Assembly: GCA_938046095.1 (NCBI GenBank)
Contig: CALIXS010000024.1
Coordinates: 62,001-126,000, forward strand
DNA from: an uncultured Clostridia bacterium
Lineage (GTDB): Bacteria > Bacillota > Clostridia > Peptostreptococcales > Anaerovoracaceae
Reading direction: 5' to 3'
DNA length: 64,000 bases
In this document: piece by piece, positions 39,308 through 48,194 of the stretch
Position numbering within the stretch: the first letter of the stretch is position 1
Layout of the letters: each line of letters begins with the position of its first letter
Program-made: the position numbers and the translations under genes
The notes under the pieces: generated by a model
Seen by the model: the letters and a program-made list of their open reading frames with translations, nothing else
Told to the model about the DNA's origin: nothing
Database searches by the model: none

Positions 39308-42054
39308 ACATCAGATCAAAGGAAATAGATTCGAGATACAGACATATAGTGAGCTTTATCGTTGTAATGATGCTCGTTCTTGCCGTGAGGCTTTTCATCG
39401 TCACGATGGTTCAGCACGATGATTGGGTTGCGAAAGCGTCCGAGCAGACAACAAAGACGATATACACGTCCGCTCCGCGCGGGAATATATACGACAGAAA
39501 CGGTGTGCTCCTCGCAGGAAACAAGCAGGTATTTACCGTTACATTCAATGCCAGCAGTTTATCGACGGATGAAATAAACACCTCGGCGTATACGCTGATA
39601 AGCAAGCTGAACGAGAACGGAGATGAATTTATTGACGATTTTCCGATAGTGGAAGGCGATGACGGCACCTTCACCTACACATTCGATACGCAGCTTGCAA
39701 AGTGGCTGTCCGACAACGGGTACGAGGCGGGGACGAGCGCACAGACCGTATTTGACCTCGTAAAGGCGGAATACAACATAGATCCGTCACTTTCACGCTA
39801 TGATGCCATGGATGTGCTGTCCGAAAAGCATAATGTCAGCCTGCCGATAAGCGTGAAGACGATGAAATTCACGTACGAGTCCCAAAAGGAGTCATTCCTG
39901 TCGAGGTTCGGATTTTCTGCATCTGACATAGAAAAGGGAATAACGGCTGAGGATGCGTTCCACGCCCTGCGCACAGTCTACAAGATAGATGAGGCGCTCT
40001 CCGACGCGGAGGCACGAAATATATTCATAGTCAGGAATAAAATATCCGAAACGAGCTCGCAGAGGTATATTCCCATTACGATAGCCTCCGGTATATCCAA
40101 GAAGAGTGTTATATACTTTGAGGAGATGAGGATCGCGGGCGTAGAGATATCGTCAGAAACCGAAAGGTACTACCCTTACGGCAGCACACTTTGCCATGTC
40201 ATAGGATACATGGGATCTATAACCGAGGGTGAGGCGGAGCATTACATAAAAGAAAAGAAATATCTCCCTACCGATCAGGTGGGAAAGGCCGGTGCCGAGT
40301 ATTCGATGGAAGACGTGCTTCACGGGGTGTCAGGCTACAAAACGGTCATCGTAAACAGCGCCGGAGAATACGTATCGACGATAAGCAGCCAGGAGGCCAG
40401 GAAAGGCCGTGATACATACCTTTCGATGGATGTTTTTTTCCAGCAAAAGGTCGAAAGTGCGCTTGCCAAGGCTATAGACGGTATAAGCACGTGCAATACG
40501 GGCGCGGCGGTAGTTCTTGACGTCAAAACGGGTGACGTTCTTGCTATGGTAAGCAATCCGGGATACGATCTCAACATGTTTGCCGACGGAATATCGGAAG
40601 AAGAATGGGCATCAGTACAGCCGGAAAATCCGAGAGCATCTTTTTCGCCGACGCCGATGTACAATCTTGCAACAAACGCGGCAGTAGCGCCCGGTTCGAC
40701 TTTCAAACCGCTCACCGCCATCGTTGCGCTCGAGTGCGGGCTTGACCCGAATATGAGGATATGGGATGACGGATTTATAGATATAGGCGGCAGAAAATTC
40801 GCGTGCTACAAATACAACGCATACGGACTGACTGACGGATATGAGAATCTCGAGTGGGGAATGGGCAATTCCTGCAATTACTATTTTGCATGCATAGCGA
40901 CAAATAGGGATTGGAAAACGGGTGCAAGCCTCGGCTATAAAGAAGATATCAACATCGACAGGATATTGTCGAGAGCGAGAGAATTCGGTCTCGGCGAGAA
41001 TACCGGGATAGAGATACCGGAAACGGCGGGTACGTCGGTCTCCGAAAAAACTAAGACAGAAAATTACAGGATCGGTGTATGGTCGGCACTTTACGAACAG
41101 GCCAGGTTATACTTTCCGCCGGAGGTGTACAATGATTACAGCCGCCTGTCCGAAAATATATCGACTATAGCAAGTTGGATATATGACAATCCGGAGTATG
41201 CGGATCTCATAAATATGATAGACGAGAAAACTGACGTGATCGACGATCAGGTGGAAAACTGCGCTTCTATGGTAAAGTTCGACTACTTCAATCAGGCTCA
41301 GTGGACGACGTTCGACGTATTCAATCTGTCTATCGGCCAGGGAGACAATAACTATACACCGCTTCAGGTGGCAAATTATCTGGCGACGATCGGGAACAAC
41401 GGGCTCCGCAATCAGGTCAGCATTATCTACGGAGTGGAGGGAGAAGGAAGAAGCGCGAAAAAAGCGCCGTACGAAACCGGTTTGTCCGAGGATAACAGAG
41501 ATGAAATCCTTAATGCGATGAGAAGAGTTTGCCTTTCGGGCTCTCTCGCCGATTCACTGTCAAAGTATCCTATACCCGTCGCAGGGAAGACGGGGACAGC
41601 GCAGTATCAGGCGATAAAGCAGCCGCCGGATGAGGTCGATTACATACAGGATCACCTTTCGAGGCTGAATTCAGCGGCCGGAACCGAAATTACATGGGAT
41701 GAGGTGCAGGCGAAAATGAGTGAACTCATGAAGTCCGACGCCAACGCCTATCCTACGGAAAACGATACGGTCGACAGCGCTTTGATAGAGCTCAGCGAGC
41801 ATCGTATATCAATGTCGATGATAAATTCTTATAAGGACAAATATGAGGATTTTGCGTGGCTGGCGGCGTTAGCTCCGGCGGACAATCCGGAAATAGCGAT
41901 CGCTATAATGCTGCCCGAGGGCGGTCTCGCATCGGACGCGGGAGATGCCGTTGCCGACATACTGAACGCGTATTATCACATCGGAGATGCGGAGGGCAGA
42001 AATGCTGGCATATATTCGGCGACCGGCGATGACGGCAGCAACAAGCTGCAATAG
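39304..42054 (+). CDS. mrdA: Penicillin-binding protein 2 (elongation transpeptidase)
   Basis: This class B PBP cross-links peptidoglycan during elongation. The 916 residues start with a membrane helix (about 12-35) and the PBP dimer domain (APRGNIYDRNGVLLA). The transpeptidase follows with Ser465-T-F-Lys468, Ser523-C-N and Lys762-T-G-T. It is long: there is extra sequence in the dimerisation region and an insert of about 80 residues after the KTGT motif. The ATG at 39304 overlaps the mreD stop and has GGAGGG upstream; a more upstream ATG lies within mreD and is not real. Its partner RodA is encoded nearby on the other strand. Confidence 0.93.
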   Translation: MNIRSKEIDSRYRHIVSFIVVMMLVLAVRLFIVTMVQHDDWVAKASEQTTKTIYTSAPRGNIYDRNGVLLAGNKQVFTVTFNASSLSTDEINTSAYTLISKLNENGDEFIDDFPIVEGDDGTFTYTFDTQLAKWLSDNGYEAGTSAQTVFDLVKAEYNIDPSLSRYDAMDVLSEKHNVSLPISVKTMKFTYESQKESFLSRFGFSASDIEKGITAEDAFHALRTVYKIDEALSDAEARNIFIVRNKISETSSQRYIPITIASGISKKSVIYFEEMRIAGVEISSETERYYPYGSTLCHVIGYMGSITEGEAEHYIKEKKYLPTDQVGKAGAEYSMEDVLHGVSGYKTVIVNSAGEYVSTISSQEARKGRDTYLSMDVFFQQKVESALAKAIDGISTCNTGAAVVLDVKTGDVLAMVSNPGYDLNMFADGISEEEWASVQPENPRASFSPTPMYNLATNAAVAPGSTFKPLTAIVALECGLDPNMRIWDDGFIDIGGRKFACYKYNAYGLTDGYENLEWGMGNSCNYYFACIATNRDWKTGASLGYKEDINIDRILSRAREFGLGENTGIEIPETAGTSVSEKTKTENYRIGVWSALYEQARLYFPPEVYNDYSRLSENISTIASWIYDNPEYADLINMIDEKTDVIDDQVENCASMVKFDYFNQAQWTTFDVFNLSIGQGDNNYTPLQVANYLATIGNNGLRNQVSIIYGVEGEGRSAKKAPYETGLSEDNRDEILNAMRRVCLSGSLADSLSKYPIPVAGKTGTAQYQAIKQPPDEVDYIQDHLSRLNSAAGTEITWDEVQAKMSELMKSDANAYPTENDTVDSALIELSEHRISMSMINSYKDKYEDFAWLAALAPADNPEIAIAIMLPEGGLASDAGDAVADILNAYYHIGDAEGRNAGIYSATGDDGSNKLQ

Positions 42055-42083
42055 ATATATAGAAATTTTCAGCGGAGGAAGCG

Positions 42084-42806
42084 ATGGGAAAAGTTTATGT
42101 TGTTGCGTCGGGCAAAGGCGGAACGGGGAAAACGATGTTTTCAGTTAATTTTGGAGCGACTCTCGCGCGGTCCGGCAAAAGGACAGTGCTTATCGATCTC
42201 GATTTGGGACTGAGAAACCTTGACCTGTACTTCGGCCTCGAAAATAATGTCGTATACGACGTATACGATGTACTGACAGGCCTTTGCCGCATAAAGCAGG
42301 CTTTGATAAGGGATAAGCGCTTTGACGGTCTTTATGTGATGGCTGCCTCTCCGTCAAGAAGCGACGGGCATCTTACGCCTCTGCATATGAAGGTTCTGTG
42401 CGAAAAGCTCAAATGCGAATTCGATTACGTAATAATAGACGGACCGTCCGGCATAGATGACGGCCTCGTACTCGCATCTGCGGGTGCGGATGAAGCCATA
42501 ATCGTCATAAACCCGGAGTATTCCGCTATCCGTGATGCCGATAATCTCGACAGGCAGCTCATATCGCTCGGAATAACAAAGAGACATCTCATCGTCAACA
42601 ACGTGGATGCCGAGATGATGGCATCGGGCTATGCGCCTAAGCTCAGAGAAATAACCGCAATGCTCAAGCCTGAACTTGCAGGAGTCATACAAAGCGACGT
42701 GAACATAAGGATATCGACAAACCTCGGTATACCTATCGTACTGAAGGAGGATACGTATATCGTTGAAAATTTCTGCAATATAAGGGAGAGAATAATCGGT
42801 TCTTAA
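42084..42806 (+). CDS. minD: MinD-like P-loop ATPase
   Basis: The 240-residue protein has the deviant Walker A motif GKGGTGKT (residues 10-17), the DLDLGLRNLD segment that marks MinD, the DYVIIDGPSGID Walker B region and the INPEYSAIRDAD stretch. MinD recruits MinC to the membrane to place the division site. Here the C-terminus stops at RERIIGS and lacks the basic amphipathic membrane-targeting helix seen in standard MinD. No minC or minE is adjacent. It could therefore be a MinD relative with a different task. Its stop overlaps the rodA stop from the other strand. Confidence 0.8.
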   Translation: MGKVYVVASGKGGTGKTMFSVNFGATLARSGKRTVLIDLDLGLRNLDLYFGLENNVVYDVYDVLTGLCRIKQALIRDKRFDGLYVMAASPSRSDGHLTPLHMKVLCEKLKCEFDYVIIDGPSGIDDGLVLASAGADEAIIVINPEYSAIRDADNLDRQLISLGITKRHLIVNNVDAEMMASGYAPKLREITAMLKPELAGVIQSDVNIRISTNLGIPIVLKEDTYIVENFCNIRERIIGS

Positions 42807-43906
42807 AAATTTATCCTCTTGCTGCGGACGCCGACGTTGAGAACGAGGCCTATAGCGAGCATATTGGATACTATGGAGGAACCGCCGTAGCTCAGAAACG
42901 GAAGCGTAATGCCCGTCACGGGCATAAGCCCGATCGTCATGGCGATGTTCTCGAAAACCTGAAACACGAACATGCCGATGATGCCGGAGATTATGAGTGC
43001 ACCGTAAAAATCGAGTGCCTCGTGAAGAATCTTCATCATGCGTATAAACAGGACGGTAAAGAGAACTATTACGACGAGTCCGCCGATAAATCCTAGCTCT
43101 TCGCCTATCACCGAAAATATGAAGTCGGAGGTCTGGACGGGAATAAAGTCCAGACTTTTTTGTGTGCCGTTAAAAAGTCCCTTGCCGAAAAAGCCGCCCG
43201 AACCTATAGCGACCTTTGACTGCCAGACCTGATAATTACCGGGAAGACTGAGGTTTCCGGGGTGCAGGAAGCTTTCGATGCGCTGCTTCTGATAGTCCGC
43301 CATAAATATATATGCGAAAGGGACCATCGCTGCAACGATCACGAAGAATTTAATGAAGGCTTTGATATCTATACCTGCGAAAAAGATCATCACGACCCAT
43401 ATGGAAGCGAAGACGAGAGCACTGCCGAGGTCTTCCTTGAGAACTATGAGTATGATCGGAGCCGCTATGAGACCTGCTTTGATAAGAGCCTTAAAGTTAT
43501 AGAGCTCATCCTTTTTGTCGTTCAGATATCCGGCCATTATGAGTATAAACAGTATTTTTACTATTTCGGACGGCTGCAGTGTTATAATCTTAAGGTTGAT
43601 CCACGCCAGTGAGCCGTTTGCTTCGATGCCGAGTCCCGGTATGTAAACGAGGAGGAGAAGAATAATCGCGACTGCGTAAAGGCTGCGCCCGATATTCTGT
43701 GCTATGTTGTAGTTATAATGAAGAATGACGACTACGCAAACCGCGCCTATAATATAGGCGGCTATCTGAATGATAACACTCCTTGAAAGGAAGCCGGTAT
43801 CCACGCTTGTGCTTCCGATCATGAGGACGGAGAGCAATGCGAGCGCCGAAATTATGAGGCAGATGATCTTGTCTGCACCCCTGTATATATATGAAAAATA
43901 GTTCAT
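42803..43906 (-). CDS. rodA: FtsW/RodA/SpoVE family peptidoglycan polymerase
   Basis: RodA is the SEDS glycosyltransferase that works with PBP2 in elongation. The 367-residue protein has about ten membrane helices and the family segments NGSLAWINLKIITLQPSEIVKI (in two parts), KVAIGSGGFFGKGLFNGTQ, FIFSVIGEELGF and the final LPFLSYGGSS. The start at 43906 follows AGAGGT; an upstream ATG adds 12 unconserved residues. It is transcribed towards minD. RodA rather than FtsW is inferred from the mre/PBP2 neighbourhood. Confidence 0.9.
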   Translation of the reverse strand: MNYFSYIYRGADKIICLIISALALLSVLMIGSTSVDTGFLSRSVIIQIAAYIIGAVCVVVILHYNYNIAQNIGRSLYAVAIILLLLVYIPGLGIEANGSLAWINLKIITLQPSEIVKILFILIMAGYLNDKKDELYNFKALIKAGLIAAPIILIVLKEDLGSALVFASIWVVMIFFAGIDIKAFIKFFVIVAAMVPFAYIFMADYQKQRIESFLHPGNLSLPGNYQVWQSKVAIGSGGFFGKGLFNGTQKSLDFIPVQTSDFIFSVIGEELGFIGGLVVIVLFTVLFIRMMKILHEALDFYGALIISGIIGMFVFQVFENIAMTIGLMPVTGITLPFLSYGGSSIVSNMLAIGLVLNVGVRSKRINF

Positions 43907-43925
43907 TGATATGACCTCTACTACC

Positions 43926-43955
43926 TTGACATACCGCAACAAAAAACATTATAAT
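43926..43955 (+). promoter_or_regulatory. Promoter of rny
   Basis: TTGACA (43926-43931) and TATAAT (43950-43955) are spaced by 18 bases, in the 140-base region between rodA and rny. A second TATAAT overlaps at 43955-43960. Confidence 0.7.
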
Positions 43956-43964
43956 ATAATTTGT

Positions 43965-43999
43965 GTAAGAATGGCAAGGTCTATATTCTTACGCATTTT
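43965..43999 (+). promoter_or_regulatory. Hairpin in the rny 5' leader
   Basis: GTAAGAAT (43965-43972) and ATTCTTAC (43985-43992) pair perfectly with a 12-base loop and are followed by GCATTTTT. It would be the very 5' end of the rny transcript and may stabilise or attenuate it. Confidence 0.5.
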
Positions 44000-44047
44000 T
44001 CGGTTATAGAGAAGTTAAGAAAATTAAATCAACAAGGAGGTGTTGCA

Positions 44048-45595
44048 ATGTCTACCTCGATAGTGGTAACTGTTATAGCGGGCATTATTGCTTTGGTCCT
44101 GGGACTGTTTATCGGATATATCTACAGAAAGAGTGTCAGTGAAAAAGTCATCGGAAGCGCCGAACAGAAGGCAAGGAATCTTATCCTTGACGCCGAAAAA
44201 AAATCGGAAACCATAGAAAAAGAGATAACACTTGAAGCAAAGGAAGAGGCCCATCGTCTGAGAAGTGAAGCCGAAAAGGAAGTCAAGGAAAGACGCGGCG
44301 AAATGAACCGCTCGGAGCGGCGCATAACTCAGAAGGAGGAATCGGTTGACAGAAAGCTCGAGAGCATAGAACGTAAAGAAGAGCGCATCAACAGGCAGCA
44401 GCAGGAAATTGAAGCCAAGAAAAAAGAGATCGACAGTTTTCTGGAGAGAAAGAAGGAAGAACTCGAGAAGGTGTCCGGATTGACGTCGGACGAGGCAAAG
44501 CAGATACTCCTCGATGAGATCGAGAAGGATGTGAGACACGACGCATCCGTGATGATCAAGGATATCGAGACGAAAGCCAAGGAAGAGGCGGACGTCAAGG
44601 CTAAGAATATCATCACCCTCGCAATTCAGCGCTGTGCGGCCGATCAGGTCGCGGAGTCTACGGTATCAGTAGTGCCGTTGCCCAACGACGAGATGAAAGG
44701 ACGCATAATCGGGAGGGAAGGCCGCAACATAAGGGCTATCGAGCAGCAGACGGGTGTGGATCTCATAATTGACGATACGCCGGAGGCTGTGATCGTTTCG
44801 GGATTTGATCCGGTGCGCAGGGAGATAGCGAGAGTATCTCTCGAAAAGCTCATAATCGACGGGCGTATACATCCTGCACGGATAGAAGAAATGGTCAATA
44901 AAGCCGAGCGTGAGGTGTACGGCATTATTAAGGAGGAAGGAGAACGGGCCACATTTGAGGTCGGGATTCACAATCTTCATCCTGAGCTCGTCAAGCTTCT
45001 CGGAAGGCTCAGATACAGAACTTCATACGGACAGAACGTGCTGAACCACTCGATAGAAGTCGCGCACCTTGCCGGTCTTATGGCCGGAGAGCTCGGGATG
45101 GACGTAAAGCTCGCCAGGAGAGCCGGGCTTCTTCACGACATAGGTAAGGCTCTTGATCACGAGTATGAGGGAACGCACGTTGATATAGGCATTTCCGTAT
45201 TGAAGAAATACAAGGAAACGGATGACGTAATAAACGCGATGGCGGCACATCACGGAGATTACGAACCGAAATCCGCAGAGGCCGTTCTTATAGCGGCAGC
45301 CGATGCGCTTTCAGCTGCAAGACCGGGGGCTCGTCGTGAGACCCTTGATGTTTATATCAAACGCCTCGAGAAGCTTGAGGAAATCGCGAATACGACTCCG
45401 GGAGTTTCAAAATCCTTCGCTATACAGGCGGGAAGAGAGATACGCATAATTGCAAATCCCGATGAGGTCGGAGACGACAGCATAGCTTTGCTTGCGCGCG
45501 ACATATCAAAAAAGATAGAGTCGGAGCTTGAGTATCCGGGTCAGATTAAGGTAAACGTCGTGAGAGAGACAAGAGCGGTGGATTACGCCAAATAA
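44048..45595 (+). CDS. rny: Ribonuclease Y
   Basis: RNase Y is the membrane-bound endoribonuclease that starts mRNA decay in Firmicutes. The 515 residues show an N-terminal membrane helix (about 5-25), a long coiled coil (about 30-200), a KH domain (MKGRIIGREGRNIRAIEQQTG) and an HD domain with the HDIGKALDHE motif. The ATG at 44048 follows AAGGAGGTG; an upstream frame start is rejected because it adds an unconserved 29 residues before the membrane helix. It is followed by a clear terminator. Confidence 0.97.
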   Translation: MSTSIVVTVIAGIIALVLGLFIGYIYRKSVSEKVIGSAEQKARNLILDAEKKSETIEKEITLEAKEEAHRLRSEAEKEVKERRGEMNRSERRITQKEESVDRKLESIERKEERINRQQQEIEAKKKEIDSFLERKKEELEKVSGLTSDEAKQILLDEIEKDVRHDASVMIKDIETKAKEEADVKAKNIITLAIQRCAADQVAESTVSVVPLPNDEMKGRIIGREGRNIRAIEQQTGVDLIIDDTPEAVIVSGFDPVRREIARVSLEKLIIDGRIHPARIEEMVNKAEREVYGIIKEEGERATFEVGIHNLHPELVKLLGRLRYRTSYGQNVLNHSIEVAHLAGLMAGELGMDVKLARRAGLLHDIGKALDHEYEGTHVDIGISVLKKYKETDDVINAMAAHHGDYEPKSAEAVLIAAADALSAARPGARRETLDVYIKRLEKLEEIANTTPGVSKSFAIQAGREIRIIANPDEVGDDSIALLARDISKKIESELEYPGQIKVNVVRETRAVDYAK

Positions 45596-45610
45596 GCTGA
45601 TGCAAAATTC

Positions 45611-45638
45611 GCTCCCCATATCATGGGGAGCATTTTTT
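45611..45638 (+). terminator. Terminator after rny
   Basis: GCTCCCC and GGGGAGC form a 7-bp stem (extendable by AT pairs in the loop) followed by A and six T residues, 16 bases after the rny stop. Confidence 0.9.
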
Positions 45639-45663
45639 GGCGGGAGAGGATGATGCGAGGAGA

Positions 45664-47025
45664 ATGGAAGAGACATTAAGAAAGGACAGCAGAAGCTTCT
45701 ATTACAGGCGTATGCTGACGGTGACAATTCCCGTAGTCATCCAGAATTTGCTGAATATCGGGCTGAACATGGCGGATACCGTGATGATCGGACGACTTGG
45801 AGAGCTTGAGCTGGCCGCAACAGGCGCGGGTAATCAGGCATTTAATATATTCGCATCTCTCTGCTTCGGTTTTTATAGCGGCGCGGGAGTATTCGTCGCG
45901 CAGTATTTCGGAGCGAAGAACATAAGAAACATTCGCAGGATTGTAGGCTTTGACATTATCGTAGGGCTTGTTATCGCATCGGGTTTTCTCGCCGCAGTGC
46001 AGATCATGCCGGAAGGTGTTATAAGAATATTTACAGACGATCCGCAGGTCATATCCGAAGGTGTGATATACGTAAGAATAGTCTCTTTTTCGTATGTAAT
46101 GACAGCGCTGTCATTTGCCGTAAGCTTTAATTCGCGTGCGATACAGCGTCTTAAGGCGCCGACGGTCATCAACGCTTCGGCGCTCATAATGAACTGCGTG
46201 CTTAATTATATCCTGATATACGGCAAGCTGGGTGCTCCGGCACTCGGTGTAAAAGGCGCCGCCCTCGCTACACTCATAGCGAGGGGATACGAAATGGCGG
46301 CTTTGTTCGCATATGTAATACTCGTAAAGGATCATCCGCTGCACGCCGCAATTTCGGAGTACTTCAGGCGTGATGTTGCTCTTTACAAAAACGTCGTAAG
46401 GACGGCGATGCCCGTGGTATTCAGTGAAGGCGGCTGGTCTCTCGGGATGACGCTCGTGTTTGCGACGTACGGCCTGATCGGCCCCTCGGCGCTCGCTGTA
46501 ATACAAGTTGCGAGTATGACAGGGCAGATATTTCAAAGTGTTATTTTCGGCTTCGGAAACGGAGCGTCTGTCGTCGTGGGAGAAACGCTCGGCAGGCGAT
46601 GTGTGGATGAGGCTGTCGAACACAGCGGCCGCACGATCAGGATCGCTCTCGTAATGATAGTGATAATGGTCGCAGGCATAATATCCGTAATAAACCCGGT
46701 TTCGGAGCTTTACTGCTTCGGTGCCGAAACGACGCTGCTGCTGAAGAAGACGATAGCCGTCTACGCTTTTACGATGATGCCGAGGATGATGTCATATGTT
46801 CTTCAGTGCGGCATACTCAGGGCCGGCGGAGATACGCTTTTCTGCATGGTGACGGAGCTCCTCGGAAACCTCGTTATAGAATTGATAATGGCGTATACTG
46901 CCGTCGTGTTCCTCGGCTGGCCGTTATATATGTGCATCGCGCTTGCGAGTCTCGGAAACGTATTTAAGATGACGGCAAATTATTTGAGATACAGAAGCCG
47001 AAAATGGATAAACATAGTTATATGA
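45664..47025 (+). CDS. MATE family efflux transporter
   Basis: The 453-residue protein has about twelve membrane helices in two related halves. The N-terminal MLTVTIPVVIQNLLNIGLNMADTVMIGRLGELELAA (two blocks) is typical of MATE exporters that expel drugs or metabolites using a sodium or proton gradient. The substrate is unknown. The ATG at 45664 has GAGGAG close upstream. A TTG at 45637 is rejected because it abuts the terminator T-run and lacks a ribosome binding site. Confidence 0.92.
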   Translation: MEETLRKDSRSFYYRRMLTVTIPVVIQNLLNIGLNMADTVMIGRLGELELAATGAGNQAFNIFASLCFGFYSGAGVFVAQYFGAKNIRNIRRIVGFDIIVGLVIASGFLAAVQIMPEGVIRIFTDDPQVISEGVIYVRIVSFSYVMTALSFAVSFNSRAIQRLKAPTVINASALIMNCVLNYILIYGKLGAPALGVKGAALATLIARGYEMAALFAYVILVKDHPLHAAISEYFRRDVALYKNVVRTAMPVVFSEGGWSLGMTLVFATYGLIGPSALAVIQVASMTGQIFQSVIFGFGNGASVVVGETLGRRCVDEAVEHSGRTIRIALVMIVIMVAGIISVINPVSELYCFGAETTLLLKKTIAVYAFTMMPRMMSYVLQCGILRAGGDTLFCMVTELLGNLVIELIMAYTAVVFLGWPLYMCIALASLGNVFKMTANYLRYRSRKWINIVI

Positions 47026-47045
47026 TCCGTTCGGAGGAAGATAAA

Positions 47046-48182
47046 ATGGATGTTTACCTCGACAACAGCGCCACAACGATGCCATACGAAGAGGTCACGC
47101 GCAAGGTGACTGAGATGATGACATCTTTTTGGGGAAATCCCTCTGCGCTTTATGCCGGCGGCATAAAAGCCGAAAGAGAAATAAGGCGGGCGCGGCAAAG
47201 CGTCGCAGATCTGCTCGGAGCGTCAGCCGATGAGATCTTTTTCACATCAGGGGGGACGGAAAGCGACAATACTGCAATTTTCGGCGCATACGAGGCACTA
47301 AGGCGCTCAGGCGCAGGGATAATTACTACTGAGGTGGAGCATCCGGCAGTGCTTGAGGCAATAAAGCGCCTCGCTGAACGCGGCGCCGATGTGACGTATC
47401 TTCCGGTGGACGGAGACTGCCGTATAAGCCTCGCCGATCTTGAGGCGGCTGTCACCGACGATACTGTTTTGATATCGATAATGGCTGTGAACAACGAAAC
47501 GGGAACTGTGATGCCTGTCGCGGATGTTGCGGCATTAAAAAGAAATGCGTACTTTCACGTGGATGCCGTACAGGCATTCGGAAAGCTCGATATATCGGGT
47601 ACGGGCGCCGACATGATGTCCGTGAGTGCGCATAAGATACACGGGCCAAAGGGCGTGGGCGCTTTGCTCGTGAAAAAAGGCTTAAGGCTTATGCCGTTCT
47701 TATACGGCGGAGGTCAGGAAAGAGGGATGCGCTCCGGCACGGAAAACACCTCCGGAATAGCAGGTTTCGGCAGGGCGTGCGAGATCGCCGGAGAAAACTT
47801 TGACGTAAACGCCGCCGCCGTTTCGCGCCTCAACGCCATGCTCAGACAGGGGCTTAAGGACAGTATAAGCGATATAAGGATAAACAGCCCTGAGGACGCA
47901 TGTCCGTCAGTGCTGAACGTATCTTTTCTCGGTACTAGGGGAGAGGTCATACTCCATAAGCTGGAACGGGACGGCATCATGGTTTCGACGGGCTCGGCAT
48001 GCTCATCCGGTAAAAAAGGAGGAAGTCACGTCCTTAAGGCGATGGGGCTTTCGCGGTCCGAGGTGGAAAGTGCAGTCAGATTCAGCTTCGGAACGATGAA
48101 CAGCGAAGAGGAAATAGAATATACGATAGACAGAACCAAGGCGGCCGTGGAATCCTTCCGGTGCCTCGGAAGCTTCAGATAA
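47046..48182 (+). CDS. Cysteine desulfurase (NifS/IscS family)
   Basis: This PLP enzyme takes sulfur from cysteine as a persulfide. The 378 residues open with the family phrase VYLDNSATTMP. The PLP lysine lies in SVSAHKIHGPKGVGAL, and the sulfur-carrying cysteine in VSTGSACSSGKKGGSHVL. The ATG at 47046 follows CGGAGG by eight bases; an earlier in-frame ATG lies in the MATE gene. Thirteen bases later comes thiI, as in the Bacillus pair nifZ-thiI, so it probably supplies sulfur for 4-thiouridine in tRNA. Confidence 0.93.
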   Translation: MDVYLDNSATTMPYEEVTRKVTEMMTSFWGNPSALYAGGIKAEREIRRARQSVADLLGASADEIFFTSGGTESDNTAIFGAYEALRRSGAGIITTEVEHPAVLEAIKRLAERGADVTYLPVDGDCRISLADLEAAVTDDTVLISIMAVNNETGTVMPVADVAALKRNAYFHVDAVQAFGKLDISGTGADMMSVSAHKIHGPKGVGALLVKKGLRLMPFLYGGGQERGMRSGTENTSGIAGFGRACEIAGENFDVNAAAVSRLNAMLRQGLKDSISDIRINSPEDACPSVLNVSFLGTRGEVILHKLERDGIMVSTGSACSSGKKGGSHVLKAMGLSRSEVESAVRFSFGTMNSEEEIEYTIDRTKAAVESFRCLGSFR

Positions 48183-48194
48183 AGGGAGGGTGCG

